Shown here one piece after another: positions 1-8,246 of a stretch of 64,000 nt of DNA; position 1 is the stretch's first letter, and each line of letters begins with the position of its first letter. The translations under genes and the position numbers were made by a program. The notes under the pieces are model-generated. The model was not told the DNA's origin and ran no database searches. It saw only the letters and a program-made list of their open reading frames with translations. The DNA comes from a virus. Where the stretch lies: IMG/VR virus record IMGVR_UViG_3300037485_001282, positions 62,001 to 126,000 of that record, one strand, 5' to 3'.

Positions 1-142
1 CTTCTCTAACCCCGAGTTCAAATAAATTTAGTTTATCGTTTCTACGTGGCTCGAAGTATCTCTCATAGAATGGAGTGTATGAGTGTCCGTTTTTGGATTG
101 TTTGTCTGTTCCATGCTTAATCGCTAATTCTTCTAAGTTCAT
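1..142 (-). CDS. Partial class I methyltransferase-like protein (N-terminus only)
   Basis: Only the first 47 residues are inside the window; the gene runs off the left edge. The protein begins MNLEELAIKHGTDK and continues with SYTPFYERYF and then NLFELGVRE, the start of a glycine-rich SAM-binding motif I. That arrangement is typical of phage and polysaccharide-cluster methyltransferases that act on sugars. The ATG overlaps the stop of the upstream gene (ATGA), so it is translationally coupled at the end of the sugar-modification operon. Substrate unknown. The family call rests on a short segment and is inference. Confidence 0.6.
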   Translation of the reverse strand, partial: MNLEELAIKHGTDKQSKNGHSYTPFYERYFEPRRNDKLNLFELGVRE

Positions 143-759
143 TTTTCCTCGTATCTCTGCCTTGGATAAGCGTGTAAGTGTCTCTCAAATACTGAAATTC
201 CACAATCATGAGCCGAAAAGTTCTTCCCGTTACTATTAGATCCTATCCAAAACTCATTCTTGTGTCTTTCAGTAAATGGAGAAAAAGTTTCTTTAATTGG
301 CTTTAAGTTCCTTAAGTAGCTTGAATTGGCCCACCAGAAGTTCCCAGAGTAGTGTCTAACAGGTTCTAATCTAAAATCCACACCATAAGTATCATAAGTA
401 TCTAAAGCGACTAGAGCGTCTCTAAATCGCTCACAATTGAAATAAAACATATATTCTCGCCAGTCTCTAATATTAGGATTCTCGTTAGTTACTCCCTTAG
501 TATGCATATAGAGAATCTTACCATTATCAACTTTAGATAGTTCCTCAATTCGACTTAAAGTTCCGTATTCGCCTTCATTGTTTCCATTTTTAATTATAGT
601 AACTTTTTTTAGATTACAATAAGGAACTTGATCGCCCTCATAGCATAAATTAATAGAGTCACAAAAATTAAAAAACTCGGAGCCTTTATTAAAATAATAA
701 TCTAATATTTCCTGGAAGTTATTAACTGAGTAACAATGGATGAAACAATTTACGCTCAT
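139..759 (-). CDS. Putative glycosyltransferase-like protein, 206 aa
   Basis: I cannot name a substrate. The segment ILYMHTKGVT (about residues 82-91) followed by RDWREYMFYF, and YSGNFWWANSSYL further on, resemble short glycosyltransferase-like proteins found in bacterial and phage polysaccharide clusters. No signal peptide or membrane segment is seen. It overlaps both neighbours by ATGA-type junctions, inside a run of methyltransferase, glycosyltransferase and nucleotide-sugar genes. A role in building or modifying a glycan (virion, DNA or host surface) is inferred from context. It could instead be an uncharacterised domain with no transferase activity. Confidence 0.6.
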   Translation of the reverse strand: MSVNCFIHCYSVNNFQEILDYYFNKGSEFFNFCDSINLCYEGDQVPYCNLKKVTIIKNGNNEGEYGTLSRIEELSKVDNGKILYMHTKGVTNENPNIRDWREYMFYFNCERFRDALVALDTYDTYGVDFRLEPVRHYSGNFWWANSSYLRNLKPIKETFSPFTERHKNEFWIGSNSNGKNFSAHDCGISVFERHLHAYPRQRYEEK

Positions 760-1472
760 AGTAACGCAACACCCATATTGACTACTTTATCTCTGTTTTC
801 TGTGTTCCATTCTTCAAAGTCCCATTTGGGTGTCTTTATATCATTAAAGAAACGACGAACTTCCCTAAGTCTATAATCCCAAATATCATCTAAGATAATT
901 AAAGTATTTTTATTAGAAACTAATTTAGAATAGTTCCAATCAAATCCAACCCCATCGTAACTATGGTCGCCGTCAATATAGATCATGTCATAGCCTTTAA
1001 GTGGCTTTATTGACTGAAGATATTTAGAGTTCTTTTCAAAAATTTGCTCGTTAGTTAATTCTAGGAAACCACTGTCTTTAGTTTCTTGATCGGTTTCTTT
1101 CCAATCATCATAGATTGTCTTATGTGGCATCCAAATGTGCTTAGAAACTCTTTTGGACTTGGGAAAATTGTTTTGAATCCCATCGTATCCACCTTGTTTA
1201 ATGTCGAATGAATCAACGTGACCTATTGGAGAATCCTCACCGTATATTTCATCCAGACTAAATCCCATTTGATCTGAAGTTCCAAAATGCCACGATCCAA
1301 TTTCTAAAATATTTTCAGGTTTCAACATTCTAATAAGTGTCTTTACGCCACTTCTAGTATTAATTGAACACCCACCGAATTTTTCATGAATTAAAGTATT
1401 TGGGTACTCAACATCTGGGCGATGCTGAAAGTTACTTTTAAAATTATCTTTAATAAAATCTATTAAGCTCAT
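756..1472 (-). CDS. Class I SAM-dependent methyltransferase
   Basis: A Rossmann-type methyltransferase of 238 aa. Motif I is NILEIGSWHFGTSD (about residues 53-66). The acidic motif DMIYIDGDHSYDG (about 161-173) is the form seen in the Methyltransf_24-type family, where the aspartates and histidine often bind a metal, and ILDDIWD follows. Such enzymes commonly O-methylate sugars in polysaccharide clusters. It sits between a glycosyltransferase-like gene and a nucleotide-sugar enzyme with 4-nt overlaps, so a sugar substrate is the likeliest reading. The exact acceptor is unknown. Confidence 0.75.
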   Translation of the reverse strand: MSLIDFIKDNFKSNFQHRPDVEYPNTLIHEKFGGCSINTRSGVKTLIRMLKPENILEIGSWHFGTSDQMGFSLDEIYGEDSPIGHVDSFDIKQGGYDGIQNNFPKSKRVSKHIWMPHKTIYDDWKETDQETKDSGFLELTNEQIFEKNSKYLQSIKPLKGYDMIYIDGDHSYDGVGFDWNYSKLVSNKNTLIILDDIWDYRLREVRRFFNDIKTPKWDFEEWNTENRDKVVNMGVALL

Positions 1473-2842
1473 AAAGTTCCTTTAAAGTTACTCAAAAAGT
1501 AATTAAGATCCTCTGGAGTTCCTAGACCCCATACCTTTTCGACATCAAAGATCTTTATTTTCTTAGATTCCTGAATTGCCTCATTATAAACTGGGGCAAC
1601 GTAGAATTCATTATTAACTCTAATGTTCTTAGCGATCATATTTTCGGCGTATCTAACATAATCATTTCCTTTAGCCCAATAATAGATACCAACAGTTGCT
1701 CTATCAGAAATTACGATCTTTTCAGCCAATTCAGTGACATAATTTTCTTCATCGACTTTAACGTAACTCCATTTTGGCGAAGTATTTTTAAAAGTTAATA
1801 TGCTACCATCGCATTTTCCTGTAGTGATCGAATACATAAACTCCGAACTACTCCATTCCATAAATTGGTCACAGTTGGCGATTAATAGTGGCTCATCTGT
1901 ATTGATAACATCTTTTGCTAGAAGAGTAGTACATGCTGCGCCTTCTGTAAGTTTATCTACACATATAATATTACAGTTTGGGGTGATGACGTTTAACATA
2001 CTCTTAAGATTGAACTTCTGAAAATCTTCGGTTCTTACTAGGTAAGTAAATTTTGCTTCTATATTTAAATTCTCAGTAACTACTTGTATCATAGGTTTAC
2101 CGTGAACTTCAATAAGTGGCTTGGGGAACGTATATCCTGCTTTTGAGAATCTACTTCCAGCGCCTGCCATTGGGATTAAAATATTCATTTTTGTTCCTTT
2201 CCATTTCTGTTTTATTGGATTTTTGAGTTTAATTATTGAAGAGTAAATATTTTCCATATTTACTTCGCTTGGGTTCTTAACAATTACTACATTTGCCCCA
2301 GATGCTTGCGCTGCTGTTATTCCAACATGCGAATCTTCGACTATTAGAGTTTCGAATGGACTAAGTGAGCAACTAAGCATAGCCTTAATATACATGGAGG
2401 GATTGGGCTTAGGGTGCTTTACGTCTTCGTTTGAGATATAATCATCTACCCACTCCATAAGCCCTAGATGAAGTAAAAACATCTTAATTGTTTGCTTTAT
2501 TGAATTAGAGCAAACCATTATCTTAATACCATCTTCTTTAAGTTTCTTAAATAGTTCTATAATTCTAACATTAGGGACTACTGAAGTTTTAATAGCATCA
2601 AATGTCTTTTGTTGCTTTAATTTCCATATTTTTTCATGAAGTTCCTTTGGCAACCCTCGTTCAGCGGTAAGTAACTCTAGTTTCTTATTAGTAGGCAATC
2701 CATCAAATTTCTTGTGGTGATCGTCTAGACTAATAACATATTTAATATCAATTTCAGCAAGAGCTAAGTTCAGTGCCAAATAATGGGTTTCTTTGGATTC
2801 TACCAAAACTCCATCTAAATCAAAACATACTAACTTGATCAT
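1469..2842 (-). CDS. Fused HAD-family phosphatase and sugar-1-phosphate nucleotidyltransferase
   Basis: Two enzymes in one 457-aa chain. Residues 1 to about 215 are a HAD hydrolase of the beta-phosphoglucomutase type: catalytic FDLDGV (D8, D10), VCSNS, KHPKPNP and IVEDSHVG. From residue 219 there is a nucleotidyltransferase with MNILIPMAGAGSRF and FPKPLIEVHGKPM, the signature of sugar-1-phosphate NTP transferases. The ATG for residue 219 (at 2188) is preceded by AAAGGAACAAAA, this phage's usual ribosome site, so a free transferase may also be made. Phosphatase plus nucleotidyltransferase are two steps of a nucleotide-sugar pathway such as that of NDP-heptose; the kinase step may be the gene at 4181-5266. 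Confidence 0.8.
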   Translation of the reverse strand: MIKLVCFDLDGVLVESKETHYLALNLALAEIDIKYVISLDDHHKKFDGLPTNKKLELLTAERGLPKELHEKIWKLKQQKTFDAIKTSVVPNVRIIELFKKLKEDGIKIMVCSNSIKQTIKMFLLHLGLMEWVDDYISNEDVKHPKPNPSMYIKAMLSCSLSPFETLIVEDSHVGITAAQASGANVVIVKNPSEVNMENIYSSIIKLKNPIKQKWKGTKMNILIPMAGAGSRFSKAGYTFPKPLIEVHGKPMIQVVTENLNIEAKFTYLVRTEDFQKFNLKSMLNVITPNCNIICVDKLTEGAACTTLLAKDVINTDEPLLIANCDQFMEWSSSEFMYSITTGKCDGSILTFKNTSPKWSYVKVDEENYVTELAEKIVISDRATVGIYYWAKGNDYVRYAENMIAKNIRVNNEFYVAPVYNEAIQESKKIKIFDVEKVWGLGTPEDLNYFLSNFKGTL

Positions 2843-3519
2843 TATATTCCTTTGAGTCTATTTAAAGTTTCTTCGTCAGTAAGTTCATCAAAGGTTCTTC
2901 CCTTTGGCTTCATTAACTGAACAGTCGATAATTCATTTATAGAAAAATGGTTATGCTCTCTATATCGTCTAGACCATTCCACGTCTTCTCCTTGCTCCCA
3001 CACCAATCCTTCGTTTAGTGGATAGTTAACCATTATATGTTTTTTTGCTACCCAATATGCTCCAGATATGTATTGATATTTGGAAAGATTTGTTACGTTA
3101 TATGGCAATAGACAATACTGTTTATTAACTCCGATTCTCGATGCGTCTTCGTGACATAATAACCAATCTCTAAATCGTTCTCCACCATATCCTAATACTT
3201 TGGTCATACAAACCTGGAAATTATTACCATAATTGAGAAACCCATTATACCAATCTGGAAGAAACTTAATGTAATCGTGGAGATAAACTATGTTTTCATA
3301 TTTAGCTAAAGAGGTTATTGTGTTTTTCTTTCTAGTTATCCACATTGGAACTATATTTTCATTAAAAGGAACTATATTGGTGTTTTTTCTATTGAGTTCA
3401 CACTTTCCAACTATTATAATTTCGTAGTTTGGTATATTTAGAAACTCAATAGAATCTATTATTTGTGAGATTAGCCCATCGTTCCCACCACAGGTAATTA
3501 TTCCGAAGGTAAAATCCAT
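2842..3519 (-). CDS. GT-A type glycosyltransferase-like protein
   Basis: A 225-aa protein beginning MDFTFGIITCGGNDG, then IDSIEFLNIPNYEIIIVGKC. That is the usual opening of a family 2 (GT-A) transferase nucleotide-binding fold. The segment ENIVYLHDYIKFLPDWYNGF (about 75-94) takes the place of the metal-binding DxD region, and GAYWVAKK with EQGEDVEWSRR (about 176-186) fits the catalytic ED region. It starts on the base where its upstream neighbour stops, so it is operonic with the other sugar genes. Donor and acceptor are unknown. Confidence 0.7.
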   Translation of the reverse strand: MDFTFGIITCGGNDGLISQIIDSIEFLNIPNYEIIIVGKCELNRKNTNIVPFNENIVPMWITRKKNTITSLAKYENIVYLHDYIKFLPDWYNGFLNYGNNFQVCMTKVLGYGGERFRDWLLCHEDASRIGVNKQYCLLPYNVTNLSKYQYISGAYWVAKKHIMVNYPLNEGLVWEQGEDVEWSRRYREHNHFSINELSTVQLMKPKGRTFDELTDEETLNRLKGI

Positions 3520-4172
3520 TAGTTTGCCTTTTCTTCTAAAAATTCTCTAATACATTCATATCCATAATCGGTTGGGTGAAAGTCTCCATCTTTAAAAACT
3601 CTAGTCATATCATAACGATCTTTAAATTCAAAAAGATTAATTGAATTGTTTGGGTATTTTTCTTGCAAGTCGCTGTAACATAAATGATTATCGAATTTAC
3701 CTCTAGTTATCTCGGTTCCAAAGTGACACCAGAATACAAATTTAACATTTTTTATATTACTAACATACCAATCCAGCCACATTTTATAAAACTCATTTTG
3801 AATATCAACTATTATAGGATCTTTTAGATGCTTTTTTAGGACATACCAATTTTCTTCATTATTAAATGCGGAAACAAATAAATTATGATCCATTCTTTTA
3901 CTAAAATCTTTAGTTTCTAAATTTCTTTTCATCCATTCCCATAACGTGTTGAACGCTATAGATCTAAGTGGAAACAAGAAAATATTTTTGTATCTTCCAC
4001 TATATTCATTGCAGATATTAATGAATGTATGATGAAATATGGGCATGCTATTATTTCCTACTATAGAACCATAGTCCCATTTTTGACTATTGCTCCAATT
4101 AGGAAATGGTCTATTATCTCCTTGCTTTAAGAAGGTAATATGTGAACATCCGACTATAGTGTTTTTTTCCAT
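3519..4172 (-). CDS. Unknown protein, possibly SGNH-hydrolase-like
   Basis: A 217-aa protein that I do not recognise with confidence. Near the N-terminus it has IVGCSHI (Ser10), and near the C-terminus FKDGDFHPTDYGY, a D-x-H-P arrangement. Together these are reminiscent of blocks I and V of SGNH/GDSL esterases and acyltransferases. The middle is rich in aromatic residues and has no clear domain. If the assignment is right it could add or remove an acetyl-type group on the glycan made by its neighbours. The alternative is a hypothetical protein that merely shares these short motifs. Confidence 0.45.
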   Translation of the reverse strand: MEKNTIVGCSHITFLKQGDNRPFPNWSNSQKWDYGSIVGNNSMPIFHHTFINICNEYSGRYKNIFLFPLRSIAFNTLWEWMKRNLETKDFSKRMDHNLFVSAFNNEENWYVLKKHLKDPIIVDIQNEFYKMWLDWYVSNIKNVKFVFWCHFGTEITRGKFDNHLCYSDLQEKYPNNSINLFEFKDRYDMTRVFKDGDFHPTDYGYECIREFLEEKAN

Positions 4173-4180
4173 AATTTCCT

Positions 4181-5266
4181 TTAATAATCTAAATAAGGCT
4201 CAATTGCGATCATTCCGTTTTGTTTGACATGTAAATCTCTATCTTCTTTTGTATTGAATAGATATAGAATAAATCCACCAAACCCACCGCCGCAGTATTT
4301 AGAAGCAATTCCAAAATCTTCTACTTTGTTCATTCCCTCTAATAACTGAACAGAATAAGAAGTATCTATTGCTTTCGCTAAAGTATCTATAGATTTTGAC
4401 ATACACGCTTCTCTAGCCAAAGCGCCTGCCTTTAATATTAAATTAAAGTCTCGTTTATTATCCACAAATTCGTATGTCTTGTGGGTATTACCAGACCATA
4501 GTAAAGCCATTTTACCATATAGCCAATCTGGATTAATTTTAAAATCTAATATCGGAGTATTGCCGCTTCGCCAAACACACAATCCTGTTTCTTTTATTAC
4601 TGCTGGATCTTGCCAACCAACACCAAGATCAAGTTCGGATTTTACCGAATCTTTCCCAGTAAGGTAAGCATAAGCCGCGCTACCACCCAATCCGCTTCCT
4701 ATAGGATATATCCAGTCAGTTAAACTTACTAGTGGCTGAATCGCGCAATTTACAATATAGCCACCATTAACAGAAAATTTTGGAACGTCAAGCCACCCAC
4801 CAGCAAAATCTACGCGCAATGGTGATTCTTTTGGTGATTTAATCCAATTCAATATATCCGTGGTTGATACTTTTTCAACGTTTAGTGTCTTTTCCAGACA
4901 GACATATTGGCATCCCCAACTAGATTTCAAGCAAATATCGATTTTTTTATCTTTAAATTTATCGTCTTCGGTAGATATTAGAAAATTTGGTTTAAGATTA
5001 TTAAAATGATTAATAAAATCTAAACCATCTTCATCACAAGAATCACCAACGACAACTTTATCTATTAAAAAAATAGATTCAAGCAATCGTTTCTTGTGTT
5101 CGGTTGGAATTGAAGATTTTCTTTTTTTGTGCTTTAGTAATACATCATCGTTGGCAAATGAAACTATTAAATAGTTTCCGTATTTTTTGGCTTGACTAAA
5201 AAACTCAATATGTCCGCCATGTAAAATATCAAAGCACCCAGAAACCATTACTTTCTTATCTTCCAT
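4181..5266 (-). CDS. Fused cytidylyltransferase-fold and GHMP sugar kinase
   Basis: A 361-aa bifunctional enzyme. Residues 5-140 are a nucleotidyltransferase of the RfaE-C/TagD type: GCFDILHGGHIEFF with the HxGH motif, then SSIPTEHKKRLLES. From about residue 147 a GHMP kinase follows: LRVDFAGGWLDVP, the P-loop-like GSGLGGSAAY, and CGGGFGGFILY near the C-terminus. The FAGGW form is typical of HddA (heptose 7-phosphate kinase) and fucokinase-like enzymes. Kinase plus nucleotidyltransferase here, and phosphatase plus nucleotidyltransferase at 1469-2842, look like a condensed nucleotide-sugar pathway. The sugar is not determined. It probably opens the cassette: a possible -10 (TATAAT, minus strand) lies at 5285-5290. 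Confidence 0.8.
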   Translation of the reverse strand: MEDKKVMVSGCFDILHGGHIEFFSQAKKYGNYLIVSFANDDVLLKHKKRKSSIPTEHKKRLLESIFLIDKVVVGDSCDEDGLDFINHFNNLKPNFLISTEDDKFKDKKIDICLKSSWGCQYVCLEKTLNVEKVSTTDILNWIKSPKESPLRVDFAGGWLDVPKFSVNGGYIVNCAIQPLVSLTDWIYPIGSGLGGSAAYAYLTGKDSVKSELDLGVGWQDPAVIKETGLCVWRSGNTPILDFKINPDWLYGKMALLWSGNTHKTYEFVDNKRDFNLILKAGALAREACMSKSIDTLAKAIDTSYSVQLLEGMNKVEDFGIASKYCGGGFGGFILYLFNTKEDRDLHVKQNGMIAIEPYLDY

Positions 5267-5290
5267 GAAAACCCTCTAGATACAATTATA

Positions 5291-6346
5291 CTAAATTATC
5301 GATAATTTTTCTTTAATTTCCAGTTTAGCTAGAGAGAATTTCCCATCATATACGTTTTCTTTAACGTAATCCATTGGGATGTAATCGTGGTCTTTAAAAC
5401 TATTTATTAAAAGCTGATTCGCGTCTTTAATATTTCCAAGTTTTTTTGGAATTATAAAACATTTTTCTCCCATTTTTAATAAAACTTTTATTAATTTTCT
5501 TCCAGCAGCGTCACTAAAGTAACTATCAACGCACCAAATTCTATGTTTATATTTAGAACACAAATCCATTATATAAGATTCACCTAAAGTGGCACCACAG
5601 GTCGCTATTCCGTTTCTGAAAGCACAAGCGTCAAGAGTTCCTTCACAGATTACTGTCTCTGTGTTCGCTGTTGTTCTCCACTGACCCCATAGTTCCTTAG
5701 ATTCCATCTGTATATTATTCTTTTTATCGGAAAGAAATAGATACTTTGCTGGATTTTCTCTACCCAACATAGCAAATAGTCTTCCTTGGATGTGTATTAC
5801 GAATTTCTTGGATTGGTCGAAGAAAGGAATACCGATATATCCTCTCAGTGGCCCATGTAGAAAAATACTGAAATCATTTGAAATTTCAGAAGGGATCTTT
5901 CTATTGTTGAGATACTCTAAAGCCTTATGTCGTAATATCTCAAGTTTCCCAGATTGGGTTTCCACTATATTAAACGAGTTATCTTTAATATATTGTCTCA
6001 ATTTATTATCGAGTTCCTCTAAGTTTATTTCTTTCTTTTTGGAATTCGATTTTCTTTTCTTAAAAGCATCGCCAGTTCGAATAGAATCTAGTATTGACGC
6101 TCTAAGTTCGTCATATTCTTGGGGGAAATTATCTTTTATAAAGGCTTCAAATGATGTACTATAGCCACAATTATGACATTTTACATTAAAGAAAGTTGAA
6201 TATTCTCTAATATATAATCTTGTTTTATAATCGCTGCATATTGGACACTTAGCCTTATATAAAAAAACAGATGACGAGTTCACTTTGACAGCCGAAATTC
6301 CAATTTTATTTAGAATTGACTGCACAACATACGAAGGTAATTTCAT
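5291..6346 (-). CDS. 61: DNA primase, T4 gp61-like
   Basis: The primase makes RNA primers for lagging-strand synthesis and works with the gp41 helicase. The 351-aa length is close to T4 gp61. An N-terminal zinc ribbon is formed by C34, C37, C57 and C60 (CPIC and CHNC). A TOPRIM motif, VICEGTLDACAF, lies near residue 230, and the second TOPRIM acidic stretch WCVDSYFSDAAGR follows. It lies just after regA in the minus-strand replication operon. Confidence 0.93.
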   Translation of the reverse strand: MKLPSYVVQSILNKIGISAVKVNSSSVFLYKAKCPICSDYKTRLYIREYSTFFNVKCHNCGYSTSFEAFIKDNFPQEYDELRASILDSIRTGDAFKKRKSNSKKKEINLEELDNKLRQYIKDNSFNIVETQSGKLEILRHKALEYLNNRKIPSEISNDFSIFLHGPLRGYIGIPFFDQSKKFVIHIQGRLFAMLGRENPAKYLFLSDKKNNIQMESKELWGQWRTTANTETVICEGTLDACAFRNGIATCGATLGESYIMDLCSKYKHRIWCVDSYFSDAAGRKLIKVLLKMGEKCFIIPKKLGNIKDANQLLINSFKDHDYIPMDYVKENVYDGKFSLAKLEIKEKLSII

Positions 6347-6354
6347 TTTGCCTC

Positions 6355-6750
6355 TTAACTTTTGCGCTTGTCTTTTCTAAAAAACTTATGTTCTATTTTA
6401 TAGTTTTTTCTTTCATGAAACGGAATTATATCTATTTGTTTTCGTAAGATTCCATTAAGCGCATCTGGATTAATTACTTTTATTAAATTCCATTTCTGGA
6501 GAAAATATGCTATTGTCTTTCTTCTAACAAAATCTAAACTAGAAATATCTGATTTTTTCCCGTGTATCTGGAAAAGTTCCTTGAAATGAACAATATAAAA
6601 TCGAGTTACTCCATTATCATCCTTAGTTGTGTATAGATAGCAACTAGGATACAATATTTTCTCTTTAACTTTTAATATTCCTATTCTTTCCAACGTTTCA
6701 TGTACGATTGCCTCATCGACTATTAGTTTTACTTCAATTCCGTGTTCCAT
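6355..6750 (-). CDS. regA: RegA translational repressor
   Basis: An RNA-binding protein that in T4 blocks ribosome binding on early mRNAs, including those for clamp-loader genes. The 131-aa chain matches the T4 RegA pattern: ILYPSCYLYTT, RFYIVHFKELFQIHGK, then DFVRRKTIAYFLQKW and a basic C-terminus. I chose the ATG at 6750, with GGGGGC a few bases upstream. An earlier in-frame TTG at 6762 lies deeper inside gene 62 and is less likely. The start overlaps the end of gene 62, as expected for coupled expression. Confidence 0.9.
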   Translation of the reverse strand: MEHGIEVKLIVDEAIVHETLERIGILKVKEKILYPSCYLYTTKDDNGVTRFYIVHFKELFQIHGKKSDISSLDFVRRKTIAYFLQKWNLIKVINPDALNGILRKQIDIIPFHERKNYKIEHKFFRKDKRKS

Positions 6751-7159
6751 CTTTGCCCCCAAATTCTTGCATTATTGAATTGGCCCAATCTTCGCCTTTT
6801 AATGAGATATACTCAATTGCTTCTTTCCTAGAGCATTCAAAATACCTTTCGATACATTCAATATATTCGTTTGTTTCTTTTTTTGGTCCTACAAACTTAA
6901 CAAATTTTCTATTTTCTGGAATAATATCTACTAACAATTTATACATTTGTTTTTTATCTAATATTCCCTGATATTGGTTTAAAATATTACAATCATTAAC
7001 GCAGTCTCTATCCATTGATAGAAATTTAAGAACTATATAATTATTAAAATCTTTTAAGTTACTTTCATCTTCCAAAAGATCCCCAGATTTATTAATTCTA
7101 ATATCATCTAATATTAGAAATAAATTGGATTTCTTTTGTTTTTCTTTAGTTGTCTTCAT
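6734..7159 (-). CDS. 62: Clamp loader small subunit, gp62-like
   Basis: The 141-aa partner of gp44 in loading the gp45 clamp. It is shorter than T4 gp62 but has the recognisable pattern of marine T4-like gp62: FNNYIVLKFLSMDRD, ILDKKQMYKLL, IIPENRKFVKFV, and CSRKEAIEYISL near the end. It is next to regA, as in T4. The gene order differs from T4 because an unrelated gene (7168-8067) separates it from 44. Confidence 0.85.
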   Translation of the reverse strand: MKTTKEKQKKSNLFLILDDIRINKSGDLLEDESNLKDFNNYIVLKFLSMDRDCVNDCNILNQYQGILDKKQMYKLLVDIIPENRKFVKFVGPKKETNEYIECIERYFECSRKEAIEYISLKGEDWANSIMQEFGGKDGTRN

Positions 7160-7167
7160 AGGTGGTG

Positions 7168-8067
7168 TTATTGTTTTGTGGTATTTGAAAGTAAACTATT
7201 AGCCCGTTTTGCCATATTACTTATCTCATCGGATGAAATATCATTATCTTGAATTGTTAGATCAACCTTAGTATCTTTATGTCTAAAATTTTCAATCTGT
7301 TTCTGTAAATCTTCATCATTATATTCTTCGGATATTCCACTTGGATCCCTTTGATTTATAGCGGCTAATTCAGCTTGATCTAATTCATATACGGACCCTA
7401 ATCTTTCCATTTTCGGTGGTTCTGGTTTTACTTGATTCCCAGCCATAGTTGCCATCATCTTAGCCATCATTTCCATAAACATTTGTGGATTGGCTGCCAT
7501 TTGAGAAAACGCTTCTGGCGTCACGTTTTGATTGGTTTGATCATTTCCTAAAAGTTTTCTGTCTGCCGCAGATAATGGCCCAATATCCTTTTTATCTACT
7601 TTAGTAACATAATCCTCTGGAAGCGTTGGTGGAACGTGACTATATTCTACGGCACTTTCTGTCCCATACTGATCCCTTGCCATTAAGTTATCTCTTGATA
7701 TTGGTTGTTGTCCTGGAAGGCTTTCTCTTGGGCCTGGGATATAGTTCCACACTAATCCTGGTTTACTAAGAATTGGTAAAATTTGGGTTAAATTGGTTGC
7801 TCTTGTTGCCGCCGCAATTACTTGAATCAATCCTCTCGAACCTGGATTAGTTGCTGTAAGCGTTCTCCAAAAAAGACCCTTCGCTGTTGCAATATCTGGG
7901 GCATTAACTATAGAGAACGTCTTTAGTCCCAGTGGCATACCCAATGCCTTTGCGTTTAACTCGTTACCAGGGGAACTATCATTATCATCTTTAGCTTGCT
8001 TTGAAGATGACATACTTTTAGTATCTACTACTATAAGCCAATAGTTTCTTAAGTTGTTTAAATCCAT
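7168..8067 (-). CDS. Unknown protein inside the clamp-loader operon, 299 aa
   Basis: I do not recognise this protein. It starts MDLNNLRNYWLIVVDTKSM, then has a Ser/Asp-rich linker, a GMPLGLKTFSIVNAPDIATA segment, and a Met-rich helix (about residues 192-212, with MEMMAKMMATMAG), ending in a charged tail. The ATG at 8067 is preceded by GAAGGAAATAAAA, a strong ribosome site. The reading frame stays open upstream to a GTG at 8280 overlapping gene 44, which would add 71 residues, but that start has no good ribosome site. Its position between genes 44 and 62 suggests co-expression with replication proteins. Function unknown. Confidence 0.7.
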   Translation of the reverse strand: MDLNNLRNYWLIVVDTKSMSSSKQAKDDNDSSPGNELNAKALGMPLGLKTFSIVNAPDIATAKGLFWRTLTATNPGSRGLIQVIAAATRATNLTQILPILSKPGLVWNYIPGPRESLPGQQPISRDNLMARDQYGTESAVEYSHVPPTLPEDYVTKVDKKDIGPLSAADRKLLGNDQTNQNVTPEAFSQMAANPQMFMEMMAKMMATMAGNQVKPEPPKMERLGSVYELDQAELAAINQRDPSGISEEYNDEDLQKQIENFRHKDTKVDLTIQDNDISSDEISNMAKRANSLLSNTTKQ

Positions 8068-8246
8068 TTTTATTTCCTTCGGTTGTTGAATATCTACTTT
8101 TTTTAACTCGGCGTTTTTTGTTTTAATCTCTTCTTTAATTACGTTACTTTTATTAGAGTCAGAAACATTCCATAGAATTTTTACTTCTATTTTTTGTTTT
8201 TTTCTAGTAAAAATTCCTTTTAGCCATTTTAGCAAAGCAATCTCTT

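Noticed and set aside
1800-2021. Plus-strand open frames inside the sugar cassette
   Set aside because: They lie wholly inside genes with recognisable enzyme motifs on the other strand.
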